Source: Carposina sasakii
Lineage: Eukaryota > Arthropoda > Insecta > Lepidoptera > Carposinidae
Assembly (NCBI GenBank): GCA_014607495.2
Contig: CP053160.1
Span: 9,920,001-9,984,000, forward strand
DNA length: 64,000 nt
Direction: 5' to 3'
Position 1 is the first letter of the stretch. The number at the start of each line of letters is the position of its first letter. A program made the position numbers and the translations under genes. This document shows, in pieces, positions 11,701 through 21,100 of the stretch. The notes beneath the pieces are model-generated. The model searched no databases. It saw nothing but the letters and a program-made list of their open reading frames with translations, and was not told the DNA's origin.

Positions 11701-14700
11701 ATAATTCCAAATTCTATATTTGACATAACTTTAAAAAAAGGCATTTGAAATAGGTTTATTTTACGTTAAACTAATACAAATACGTACACTATTAGATCCA
11801 GGAAAGTCGTAGCCGCCCATCACTTTCATATACGCCTTCTCAAGTAAAGACACCCAAAACTCGTTCTTATTACTCGAATACGAACACAGTAGGCGACCGT
11901 CTCGACTAAATGGTAGACGATCGTCGATTATAACCTGAAATTATAGAAATTCTGATGATTTTAATGATATTAACTTTAACCTTTTTCTTTAATATTTATC
12001 TAGTTTTTAATAGGGATGAGTGGAAGAGTACATATTGCGCCGACCCTAAGTAGCATAAAAAATAGTGTATTCCATGCACGTTGAAACGCGGCGCATTTCA
12101 AGATTCTGGTGATGATTAAAAAATTGACGCTCGCTGCGCTCCCTCTTGGGATGGGATAGCTTATACATATTATCATTAGGTGTATTTCGTCAATATTCGA
12201 CATCAAAACGTCCCTTAGGCGTGAGCATCAAGACGGCTGCCATAGGGGCTACTCCAGGCAAGTTTTTTTATGGGGCTTATACGAATTAGAATCTCTTCCT
12301 AATAGAATTGATATAGAAGTACGTCGTCGTAAGACTTCCTTAAAAGTAAACCTATGACACATATAAAAGTATGACACATGAACTAAGCATACAGAATGAC
12401 CTTTTATGATTAAATTAATGTTCCAAAAGTAGTTAGCGCGTTCCACCAGACAAACAAATGAAGGAAGGAATAAAAATAAAAATGGATATCTTACCTTCCG
12501 CCGAACACCATTTAAATGTAGCTTGACCATATACTTTCCAAAGGGATTATAAATAGGCTGGTTGTTCTTATTCCTCGGGTATATTATGGACGTTAGAATG
12601 GCCTTTTTAAATCGAGTCTCGTACAACGCACTGACGGCTAGCGAAGCGACAAACGAACAATCCGATACTATCTGGAAGAGAAGTCTATGTTATCATTGAA
12701 TCACGAAGGAATTCATAAAAGGAAGCTTAATTAATGTGACCGTCAATATGCTTTATGTAACGCAGCGTGTGACATTTTCCTTTACCCTGCCGTCCGTCAC
12801 CCTAAGGTTTCATAAGTTCTCAATAGTGGGTAATATTCTCAATCCTACATATACGTGGGCAAAAGTGCTAGCAGCCGTTAAGAAAAAAAAAAGATACTCA
12901 CAGTCTGTTTAATACTAAAGCAGTCAATATGATCGCTGACAATCAACTTTGGATCACTGCAAATCTCGTCCGGGCGCACCCAACATCGGAACTCATTGGT
13001 CTGCTTCGAAGACAGTTTCAACTCACTCGTTCTGTCCTCAAAAGGAATGGCGTATTGGAACCTCTCTCTAAGATCCACGTCCATAAACGGTACAAAGCAA
13101 TTGTGGTTTATATTCGATGTTTCACGCAACACTTGCTTCTCTTCTTCCGTGTATGAGTTGCTACCGGTAACTTTTAAATGTACGCTCTGCTGTCGTTGTA
13201 CTTGTGCCAAGTTTGGTGGCACAACTAAAAATATTAAAATGGTTGTTTTAAGGACGATTTTTTCAATGGTGAGTGAGAAGTACATTTGAAGGATAAAGTT
13301 AATACTTTCCATGGAGAAGAAATAAAAAAGGAGTAAGCGGCTAAGTATATTTTCATACAAAAATAGTGTGCCGCGGAGCGGGGGTGAAGTATGGGACGAG
13401 GGGAGCATTGAACACTGAAGCCCTGCCCATTTATATAGAAACCACCTTGTAGTGACTAGTCAAACTACTTGCTCATTATCAATATGGTTCAAGATTGTTT
13501 TACTAGTGCAATCGTCTATTAGGTCTACTCATCGCTAGATGGCAATATTATACTACGTTTTAGTAAAAAAGTGCCCTGATAAAAGCGCTAGTGTCTTTGT
13601 AATTTTAATACGGTTACATTTCGGAGCACAAGCGTGTGGTTACAGCTACTGCGTTACACTGGCGCTGAAGCTCCGCCCCTATCATGACGTCATGACGTCA
13701 TGGCCTCACGATTGCCACACGACTCACTTCATAGTCCCACCTCCTCTTTTATTAATTCTTCATGATACTCTCTCAATCTTGTCAAAATTAAGTTATGGAG
13801 AAAGCAGCATCAATAAAACTATCTATTGAAAAATCTGCCTACTTAAATGATTATTCACTTAACAACACTTTAACCTGTAGTTCCACATTAAAATCCATAA
13901 ATTTCTATTAAACAATTGTATAGAAATATAGGTAGGTGTACATAGATAACTATAGAAACATTGATATTCATCATATTAACAAACAATGCATTCCAAGTGA
14001 CAAATGCTATAACTATATACCTATAAACATGCAAGACAATGTGACAAAATTGCAACAGGAGAATAGAAAAAGGAATATGCAGCAAAACAAAATGGAGAAG
14101 AACCTTGGAAAGAAAGCCTTATGAAGGGCTGTTACATAATTTCCAGTAGCAAAGCCGAAGCAATATCTGTGATCGCGATAATTGAGTGTGTGAGTGCGCG
14201 AGGCGAGTGCAGGCGCGGGAAGACGCTTGCGTACTCACACACTCACAATGCCCTACAGATGAATTTAGGACTTAGCTTACCTACTAAAAACCAGAACCTA
14301 GATTCTGATTGGAGAAACAAACAAGTAAAACTAAAAAAAATATAACAATTTTGTACAATTTCTTAAAGCTAGGTTTAATAAACTCAGTCACCTGGCCGGT
14401 TTGTTTCATTGATGCTTAAATCATCTAATTTTGTAATCCCTTTTAATTCCTCAGCCCTATCCAGTGCTTGTTTTGCTAAGTTATTCAACTCTGTTTTAAT
14501 TGATTCATCCTTTACTTTCTGTGAAAAACACAATATTTATAGTTGTAAATAAAAAGAAAACAGATGAGCTCGCTTGTTATGAAGCAGTACATACATATAT
14601 ATGGGGTAGCAAGGTACTAAAGGAAGTCCCACAGTCACATATAGCACAATGGGAACAGATGTAAATGATCATGTTTCTAGTTGCTAGCTTTATCGTCTGA

Positions 14701-16001
14701 AAGAATGACGGAGTTCATAAGTGGACTGTTATGACATACACGGAAGGAGATGCAGCTGATGTTTTCAAGTGAAGCCCCTCATCGGCACAGGAACAGTACA
14801 TTAGTACATATATGTTCTTTCATCTGAATAAATAATGATGTACTTATAAATATGTTAAAAGAGACTCCACTCCTGCAGTCAAACTGTTGAAACAGTTTTG
14901 CAGGGCATAGACTAATGCAAATTTGTACTATACCTCTTCATAATAATAATAAATAAATAATAATAAATGGCTTATTATTATAAATGTCTTACAGCACCAA
15001 CAGACAGCTCAACTGCCTGTGTATACAACTTAAGGGCCAGGTCTTTGAGGTCTGCTTCATCTGCATCCAATGCATGCTGCAAGAGGAAACTGCATTGCTG
15101 AGCAATTCTCTTACTGGCTTCTTGTTGCTGATGCTGCACTGAACCTGAAATAAACATCAAAGATATATTGTTTAATGTTTACAGCCAAATATACTGGGTG
15201 TAACAAAAGGATATTATTTTTGCAGATAATAACTGGAGAATTACTAAACAACTCAAGATTGTTCATACAAAGTTTTCTATAGTGGGATATATTCATAGTA
15301 TTTTGCTAAACATACCCCTTTTGTTACAGCCTATATAAAACTGTTATTATTATTATTTCTGATCCTGTGCGGGTTTACTATAATATATCAGATGCATCTC
15401 CTTCCCAGCATGTTGTAGAGTCCAAATCTCAGAAACATACAAAACTCTGCACTTTCACATTACATAGTGACAGAGTGACAGTACACTGAAACTACTAGGT
15501 ACAGGGCACTGAAATTTGGCATGTATTTTGCTTGAGGTGGGTAGGCAGGGAAGCACTATGAAAGGACTTCCCAAAATTTTCTTGAAAACAGCAAATATGG
15601 GAACTACCTACAATTTTAAGCAGAAAATTTTGTAGACCAATAGTAAAGGTTTGTTTTTCAAATTGTAATCCAACCCTCTAAATAAAGTAAACTGCTATTT
15701 TCCAGTCAGTGAGTGATGAGTAATACTTGTTTATACATGACTATTGCCCATGTATGTATGACTCATACTTTGAAAGTATTACTTTATTACCTTGTTGCTC
15801 CTGTAAAACGTTGGCTCTGTGAAGATATTCCCGTACTTTGATCTGTACTTCATTCTGCCTTTCTAATGGAAGGCGTTCCCTTATCCTATTCAAATGTTTT
15901 GCAGCCGTTCGATAACATTCAACAGCTTTATCCACTTGCCCGATTTGATCAAACTTAATGGCAAGTGTAGCAGCTTCGGTCCCATACGCATAATCATCCA
16001 T
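5749..16001 (-). CDS. CAPN7: Calpain-7 (MIT-domain cysteine protease), 12 exons
   Basis: Exons in order: 16001-15791, 15144-14993, 14518-14392, 13224-12902, 12671-12495, 11934-11788, 11466-11239, 10455-10211, 9802-9603, 8315-8110, 6921-6692, 5890-5749. All phases join and give 795 aa, close to the usual length of about 810. Residues 1-160 are helical MIT-type sequence, the region that in this family binds ESCRT-III proteins such as IST1 and CHMP1B. The papain-like core has Cys276 (SDCSFVASL), His444 ([11 protein letters not shown]) and Asn464 (LKNPWSH), so the triad is complete. '[20 protein letters not shown]' is a family signature. The C-terminal third holds tandem C2-like (CBSW) domains with '[11 protein letters not shown]', and no EF-hand domain. 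The start at [11 protein letters not shown] matches the family N terminus; an in-frame ATG 12 codons upstream is possible. Introns are full of MITEs. Predicted cytosolic/endosomal protease. The family assignment is secure; individual splice ends are inferred. Confidence 0.95.
6028..6516. mobile_element. Family B MITE-like element, copy 2, in the last calpain-7 intron
   Basis: Termini ACAGGATGATTTTTTGTCGT and CACAAAAAAACATCCTGT. It is longer than copy 1 because it keeps an inner segment around 6150-6260 ('cctgtggaaactgtttgttg'). It lies wholly inside the final intron of calpain-7 and does not touch a splice site. Confidence 0.65.
6945..7230 (-). repeat. tRNA-headed SINE with RTE-like tail
   Basis: Read on the minus strand, it begins 'gatccggtagctcagttggt' (A-box-like), then 'gggttcgagtcccactcgg' (B-box-like), and runs into an RTE-like tail around 6945-7080 ('tcatcaaaatcggtcc' on the plus strand). 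The anticodon stem does not pair well, so this is a tRNA-derived SINE rather than a working tRNA gene. It lies in a calpain-7 intron. Confidence 0.55.
7380..7640 (+). repeat. Family E retroelement 3' end, copy 1
   Basis: Contains 'gccgcgtggtgccggcagag' and ends 'ccagcagtggactgcaatag'+'gctgatgatg'. The same segment recurs at 19165, 58930 and 61282 and in part, reversed, at 10007. A fixed 3' end with a short (ATG)n-like tail fits a non-LTR element or SINE. Confidence 0.55.
8333..8790 (+). repeat. RTE-like tail (family F)
   Basis: Begins 'actagtggacgctcgcgact' and ends 'gagttactttcgcatttata'. It matches the pair at 546-1308 and lies in a calpain-7 intron, 18 bases upstream of exon 10. Confidence 0.55.
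8898..9155. mobile_element. Family D foldback element, full copy
   Basis: 'aatcacgcctttatccctta'+'cggggtagg' at the left is mirrored by 'cctaccccgtaagggataaa'+'ggcgtgatta' at the right. The interior holds 'ccgggcatactgtacaagtc' and 'agaagtggcaccatgtggt'. Partial copies are at 10825, 33505, 48340 and 62030. No ORF is present, and the element ends in (ATGT)n-like tracts. Confidence 0.6.
10007..10165 (-). repeat. Family E fragment, reversed
   Basis: 'cagcctattgcattccactg'+'ctggacgtaggcctccccca' is the reverse complement of the family E 3' end. It sits in the calpain-7 intron next to exon 8. Confidence 0.45.
10480..10670 (+). repeat. RTE-like tail fragment (family F)
   Basis: 'actagcggtcgtcctcgact'+'tcgtccgcgtgaaaacccg' followed by 'cctaagattagcgcgttcaa' and (acaa)n. 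It is a short truncated copy in a calpain-7 intron. Confidence 0.5.
10825..11095. repeat. Family D element, variant copy
   Basis: It starts with 'gatgctgctctgggagtg' and a homopolymer A run, then joins the family D interior ('gcgatgggctgaccacctg') and ends 'gtaagggatatgggcgtgat'. The same variant 5' part is seen at 48340 and 62030, so it is a subfamily and not a random junction. Confidence 0.5.
13309..13764. mobile_element. Family J TIR element, copy 1 (calpain-7 intron 3)
   Basis: The ends are inverted: 'ccatggagaagaaataaaa' on the left and 'ctcctcttttattaattctt'+'catg' on the right. The interior ('gagcattgaacactg', 'tagtgactagtcaaactact') recurs at 34261-34531 in a shorter copy. Two overlapping TGACGTCA octamers lie at 13685-13700. 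Non-coding. Confidence 0.55.
14141..14250. mobile_element. Family G CpG-rich hairpin MITE, degenerate copy
   Basis: 'gatcgcgataattgagtgtg' and 'gtactcacacactcacaat' form the two sides. It is similar to 38707, 43780 and 57421. It lies in calpain-7 intron 3. Confidence 0.45.
14590..14800. repeat. Family A dispersed repeat
   Basis: Contains 'cccacagtcacatatagcac', 'gggaacagatgtaaatgatc' and 'acggaaggagatgcagctga'. It lies in calpain-7 intron 2. Confidence 0.5.
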
Positions 16002-16189
16002 AATAACCTGATAATTACTTAGGAAGTTATAGAACACCTACGCATACGTGTATTTGACACATATAATAAGAAAATTTATCAAATTGTTTAACCCGAAAGT
16101 AATTTTAAGCCGAAGAAAAACAACAGTACAAAGAGAAAAATCAACAAAACAAAACGTCATGCACGCGTCAATGTCAAAAATGATGTAAT

Positions 16190-16265
16190 TTTTTTAGCTT
16201 ATCCGACAAGGGGATCTATGCTCATACAACCATTGTCTTTAGTAAATGATTACAGAATTTATAAT
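16190..16265 (-). repeat. SINE-like 3' end
   Basis: On the minus strand it reads 'aatcatttactaaagacaat'+'ggttgtatgagc..ccccttgtc' ending in A-rich sequence. The same sequence with a long poly(A) is at 26575-26690. It sits within 200 bases of the calpain-7 start. Confidence 0.4.
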
Positions 16266-16471
16266 GGATCAAATGAGTGTTAAACATAAGTAGAGAAAAT
16301 GTGTAAAATCAGAAAATTTGTGAAAATTAAAGGGATTTTCTGACAAATATTAAAGTTTTAAAAAAATGTACAAATAGCCTGTGTAGATGGCGTGGGGGAG
16401 GGAGCTTGGGAGCTTGTTAGCTTGGTAGTAGGAGATATAGGTGACGCCATCTAGTTTTTTTAACTTGTCAC

Positions 16472-17019
16472 CCGGCGCCAGTCATAGCTTCAAATATTTG
16501 CACACTTCTTTGAAGACTTTGCAAAGCTTTGAAAACACATTTGAACACATATTGAGGCAACCTGCCACACATGTTTCGCAAAGACTTTTCTCCACAGTAC
16601 GCTGGTAGACAACAAGCAAGATGGACGACGATTTTATTATTTATGTGCATGTAATATTTTTTTACGTGTGCAACAAAATTTTAGGAAACGTCCAAGCAGA
16701 AAGCCCGAATGGATTTGTGAAATGTACCGTAATAGAACAAAGCACCTATGTGTATTTGATGAATTTAATTTTTTTTTCAATACAGTCTCACACAACCGTT
16801 TCGCTTAACAATACTCGCGCAACTGGAATTTGCGCAAGTGTGGCAGGCTACGCAAACATTTGAACACATTCTACTTTGAAAGCTTTGATGTGCGCTAAAA
16901 ACCGATACCGCATAGAAAGTGCAAATCTTTGTTCAAACTTTGGACACATATTCAAAGTCTCGTGCAACAGATGGCAATCAAACAAGTGTTCATTCAAGTG
17001 AAGCTATGTCTGGCGCCGG
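16472..17019. mobile_element. TIR element with CCGGCGCCAG ends
   Basis: The left end CCGGCGCCAGTCATAGCTTC is matched by the right end, whose reverse complement reads CCGGCGCCAGACATAGCTTC: 19 of 20 bases agree. The two interior flanks are also loosely mirror-like ('tttgaacacat' motifs on both sides). A short ORF starting 'MDDDFIIYVH' at 16621 is not recognisable as a transposase. Probably a non-autonomous DNA transposon of about 548 bp. Confidence 0.6.
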
Positions 17020-17041
17020 CTTCAGAAAATCCTTCAGAAAA

Positions 17042-17138
17042 ACATGTGATTTCGTGTCTCAAATTTTGTGGATAGGTCCTCTACAGTGGACTATTTACGT
17101 TTCTTTTCGCTTAAACCCTTTTTGTTATACCCTGTATA
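17042..17138. repeat. Family C element, right-end fragment
   Basis: 'gtctcaaattttgtggatag'+'gtcctctacagtggactatt' followed by 'ccctttttgttataccctgt'. It is the right half of the element seen whole at 27796-28057 and 37629-37890. Confidence 0.5.
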
Positions 17139-17380
17139 ATGCAGAAAAAGAAAAGACTATATTTTGAACAAGACACTTTAATTTAATATACCCCAAATAC
17201 TATAAAGTAGAATCCAAAATTGTTGACCTCCGTCGTTGAACTCGAACAAGAATAGTGAAGAGTCGAAGAAGAACCAACAAGTATAGGTATATGGAAATGA
17301 AGTGTTTGAAAGTTCAAACTTCATACATACATTTATTAAGATTACACAATGGCATACCAACAACCAACACCTGCACCTGT

Positions 17381-17653
17381 ATAATGAATTTGGTGAAAGC
17401 AAGATGTCTCACTTTTAAACGTCAAACTCACAGAGCTATTAATAACTAGATAAACTAAGTGTATGTACTTTGCACGTAAAAATAGACTTAAGAATTAGAA
17501 TAGACACTCATTCTCAAGCCAGGACTGAGTGAGTTAGGGCTGATAGAAATGGTTTGCAATCCCTTTTTACACACTTGCCTTACTTACTTACTTACTTAGC
17601 TCTGTGGATTTGACATTTAAAAGTGAGATATCTCGCTCTCACCAAATTCATCA
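17381..17653. mobile_element. Family H MITE, copy 1
   Basis: Left end 'ataatgaatttggtgaaagc'+'aagatgtctcac', right end 'gatatctcgctctcaccaaa'+'ttcatcat': imperfect inverted repeats of about 55 bases. The interior includes 'agacttaagaattagaatag'. A second copy is at 23444-23702. Confidence 0.6.
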
Positions 17654-17654
17654 T

Positions 17655-17855
17655 ACGCGTGCTGCTTTAATGCTAAATGTTCAACAAAGCACCGCTGTAG
17701 ACAGGGTCAGTGTGTCCTCCAAGATACCTGAGTTTTGGACGGATTTGCCGAGGCTATGGTTTGCACAGTTTGACGCAGTTATGGATCCACAAAAGCAGGA
17801 TGACGCCGCCAAATACAATATGGTTGTCGCAATATGGATACATGCATGCAAATAA
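17655..17855 (+). pseudogene. LTR-retrotransposon gag fragment
   Basis: The frame around 17690-17830 encodes a stretch with 'KIPEFWTDLPRLWFAQFDAV', the opening motif of gag-like proteins of insect LTR retrotransposons. It stops about 65 residues later in unrelated AT-rich sequence, so it is a short 5' relic. It abuts the right end of the family H MITE. No protease, RT or LTR is nearby. Confidence 0.6.
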
Positions 17856-18186
17856 ATTACAAATAAATAAATTATTAATAAATAAATAAATACCGGATTA
17901 CCGGCCGGCCGGTCGTCCATTACATACTCGATAGATGTCGCTGATACTGGTGATTGGTACCTAGGTACTGACGTTGATATTGGCGTTCCGTACCAAAGTA
18001 TAGTCTGTGGTGTCGACCAAATAAAAAAAAATTGCTTGGAGGTGCAGTCTTTCCTTTTTTTCTATTTCGTATTTATTTTAATCTCTAAACATTTCTATAC
18101 TATTTAATTCTTGTTGGAGAGTTTGTTTAAAGCTATTTTGTGTAAACTTATTACTCGTATTCGAACATACGTGTCTTATTCCAATA

Positions 18187-21100
18187 ATGTCTTCATCTGA
18201 AGTATTGGCAACCGCAGAAAATCAAATCCGGGACAATTTGGTAAGAAACAAATAACTATATACTTAAATTCCTTATTATATTTAGCTGTCTGAATAAATT
18301 GTATTGCCTTGCAAATTCTTACGGTTAAATTGAATACATATTTAATGCATTAAGTGATTTTTAACTAGCCTTAGATGACCTTCGAACTCGGCTAGTTCTA
18401 GCCGTGCAATTAAATTACCTACTTGATTTAAGTAGTTAACAATAGATTTCTAGCGAATAGAGTGTAAGAAATCGTTTTAAAGTTAACCATTGGTCCGTCA
18501 TAACTATATCTATAACTAATGTATTTTAGGCAGATAAATCTTGGTCCAATTCCCCTGTGAAAAAAAGTAATGTTACCAGGAAAACTACAATAATTCTCTG
18601 TTATTACACTAATATAATAAAGTAGGATCAAGATTATGATTTGGCTGATATCATGAGTTATCAAGCTTTATCAATATTATGTAATCAATGTTATTAACAC
18701 ATTCGCTGCCTGCATATTTTCTAAGGGTGCCGACATTGCATACATAAAAGATGCAAATATATAGTCACTGGCACTGAATGTGTTAAATCGGCTTTCCTTT
18801 CAAGTAAATTATTCTATACAGTTTTATATATTGTCTTGTTATTAACTGAGTTACACCTATTTTAACTAAAAGACCTTACTTAAAATTAATCTTGGCTTAA
18901 GGAATTTAAATGAATGGGCTTGGTACAATAGTAGTAATCATTCACTTAAGTTTGTGATGATATTATGAAGACAGAACCTTTTCCATTACAAAGCAGGTTC
19001 ACTACTAACTTCCCTTATCAATTGTGCCGACATCTGCAGTCCTATGCCAGTACATTGTGAAGCAGGCTTCAACAATTTGGTATCTTGTATTACCCAAAAA
19101 CCGTAAAAAAAAAAAAGGGTTAAATGGAAAACAAGAGCTCAGTTTAAATTGTAGAAACTAGCCTACGTAGCCGCGTGGTGCTGGCATAGCCGCGTGGTGC
19201 CGGCAGAGTAGAGTTTGTACCACCCCTGCCTGCCCGTGGGTATCGTACGAGGCGATTAAGGGTTTCCGGAAGGTGGGCAGCAGCGCCTCCCGTACTGACA
19301 ACATAGTCCGAAAATCACACTGCGGTCACCAACCCGCCTGCCCAGGGTGGTGAAATGTAACGTGGTGAAACAACTATGGGCAAAACCCCCCTGTAGCAGT
19401 AGCCTTGTGGTGTACCCTGGTGGAGGCCTACGTCCAGCAGTGGACTACAATAGGCTGAAGAAGAAGCCTACGTAGCACTATCATAGTTTAATTCTTCCAT
19501 TTTTCAGGTTAATACAGCTGTAAAATTCCTCACCAATCCAAATGTGCAGAGATGTACCATAGAAAGTAAGGAGCGATTCCTGAGAAGCAAAGGTCTGACA
19601 GACCCTGAGATACAGAAGGCTTTGCAGAAATATGCTGAAATGGTGGACTTACCAGCAATGGCTTCGGAGCTGATGGTCTACCACCACTCCAGGCAGTCCT
19701 GGTTTAGAGAGCATGTGCTTCCACTAGTTGTTTATGGTGGCTTCGCTTATGGATGCTACTGGTTTTATAAGGTGAGTTGATGCAATTTTACAATCTACCT
19801 TCAATACCTTGTAGGACACTTAGGGCCAATTTTTCCATTAGCTGGACAACTGAAGACTACTGAAGGATAATGTAGATGATGTTTCTATCTTAATGAAGTT
19901 TAGGAGCAGTGGTCCCCAGGAGGCTTGTTGGGGGTTTATATTGGTCTGAAAAAATTGGGGTTCGTAATTTGTTTATGGTGTAGGCTTGTAGAGGGTCCAC
20001 TAGAACCAGTTAACTTTTGAAAGGGGTCTATGAAACTAAAAGTTTGAGAACCCCTGTTTTAGAGGAAGACAGCATCTCTATTCGTCAATTAGAACAGGCA
20101 TTAGGCAGTTACTTATTAAAAAATCTGCCTTTAATTGAAAAGCCAATCTCACCTGCTTATGGAGTATTATGCTGTTAATAGACAAAGCTCCGTCCAGAGT
20201 ATTGTGCCTAATACCTATTATAAGCACTAGAATACATCAGCTGCATCACCTTCTATGCATGTCATAAGAGTCAACTAAGGAACTCAGGCATTCTCTCTGG
20301 AGTTAAGCTAGCAACTTGTCACTGATCGTGTACATCTGTTTTGATATGCTAAACAAGAATGTGGGAACTCTTATTATCCTGCAATTCTTGCTACCAGAGG
20401 CGGCTGCTGACATTTTTAGATGGGTGTTCCACTCCCTTAACGAATGGGATGGTGCAAGTTCAACCGTACACTTATAAAAATTCAGATGACCTAATGAAAC
20501 ACATTAAAGACAACCATATCGCGTTCTAACTCGGACTAAGCGACCTCTAGTGGCCGCATACGCGAATTAAAGTGAGCGGCGCTCCAGATAAGGCTAATTT
20601 TTCATACGAAATCTTCTGTTTCACGCTCTGGCCTATGTCGGTATGTCTCTTTCGCACTCATTGAATACAGTACTAGGAATCGTACCAAATTTCGTTTCAT
20701 TGGAGCGCGATCGCTAGAGCTCCACTCGATACATAAGATTACAACTTACTTGAGACGAACGCGTAGACACTATTGTATAAACATAGTAGAAAAAAAGATA
20801 ATTATAAATATAGAGAAATATAGATTGCTTATGTAATCTTCGTGGGTGGGAGTGCACCGCACCAGCGCTCCTTAGGACGAGCCGCCAGTGCTTGCTACCC
20901 CTTTTCGGGAACATAGTTGTGTGTAGTATGTATTTAATACAAGAGTCTAGCTAGACAGAGCCTATTTAAGATGACTCAGATGCTGTTGCTGATTTCAGCA
21001 TAAAAGTTGTAATATGCAGACTTTGTAGCATTTTTTTGTTACGGTGTAGCTGAATGTGGTTAAATATAATAAGGATATGCGAAGATCACTCCTTTCTTGA

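Larger units (their letters stand above)
16002..18186. other. Divergent intergenic region between calpain-7 and PEX14
   Basis: The 2.2 kb between the two start codons must hold both promoters. The parts nearest each gene (about 16002-16190 and 17930-18186) are free of recognised repeats and are the best places to look for them. The middle is filled by a SINE tail, a TIR element, a family C fragment, a family H MITE and a gag fragment. I could not identify a TATA box or initiator with confidence. Confidence 0.6.

Noticed and set aside
12000..12206. Minus-strand ORF in a calpain-7 intron
   Set aside because: It resembles dispersed repeat sequence ('cgccgcgtttcaacgtgcat' on the minus strand) and does not join the calpain frame. 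The flanking exons already connect in phase without it.
16621..16863. 80-codon ORF inside the CCGGCGCCAG element as a transposase
   Set aside because: It is too short and has no DDE or DNA-binding motif that I can see.
17604..17855. 83-codon plus-strand ORF as a cellular gene
   Set aside because: Its first third lies in a MITE inverted repeat and the rest is a truncated gag motif. No splice sites or continuation are seen.
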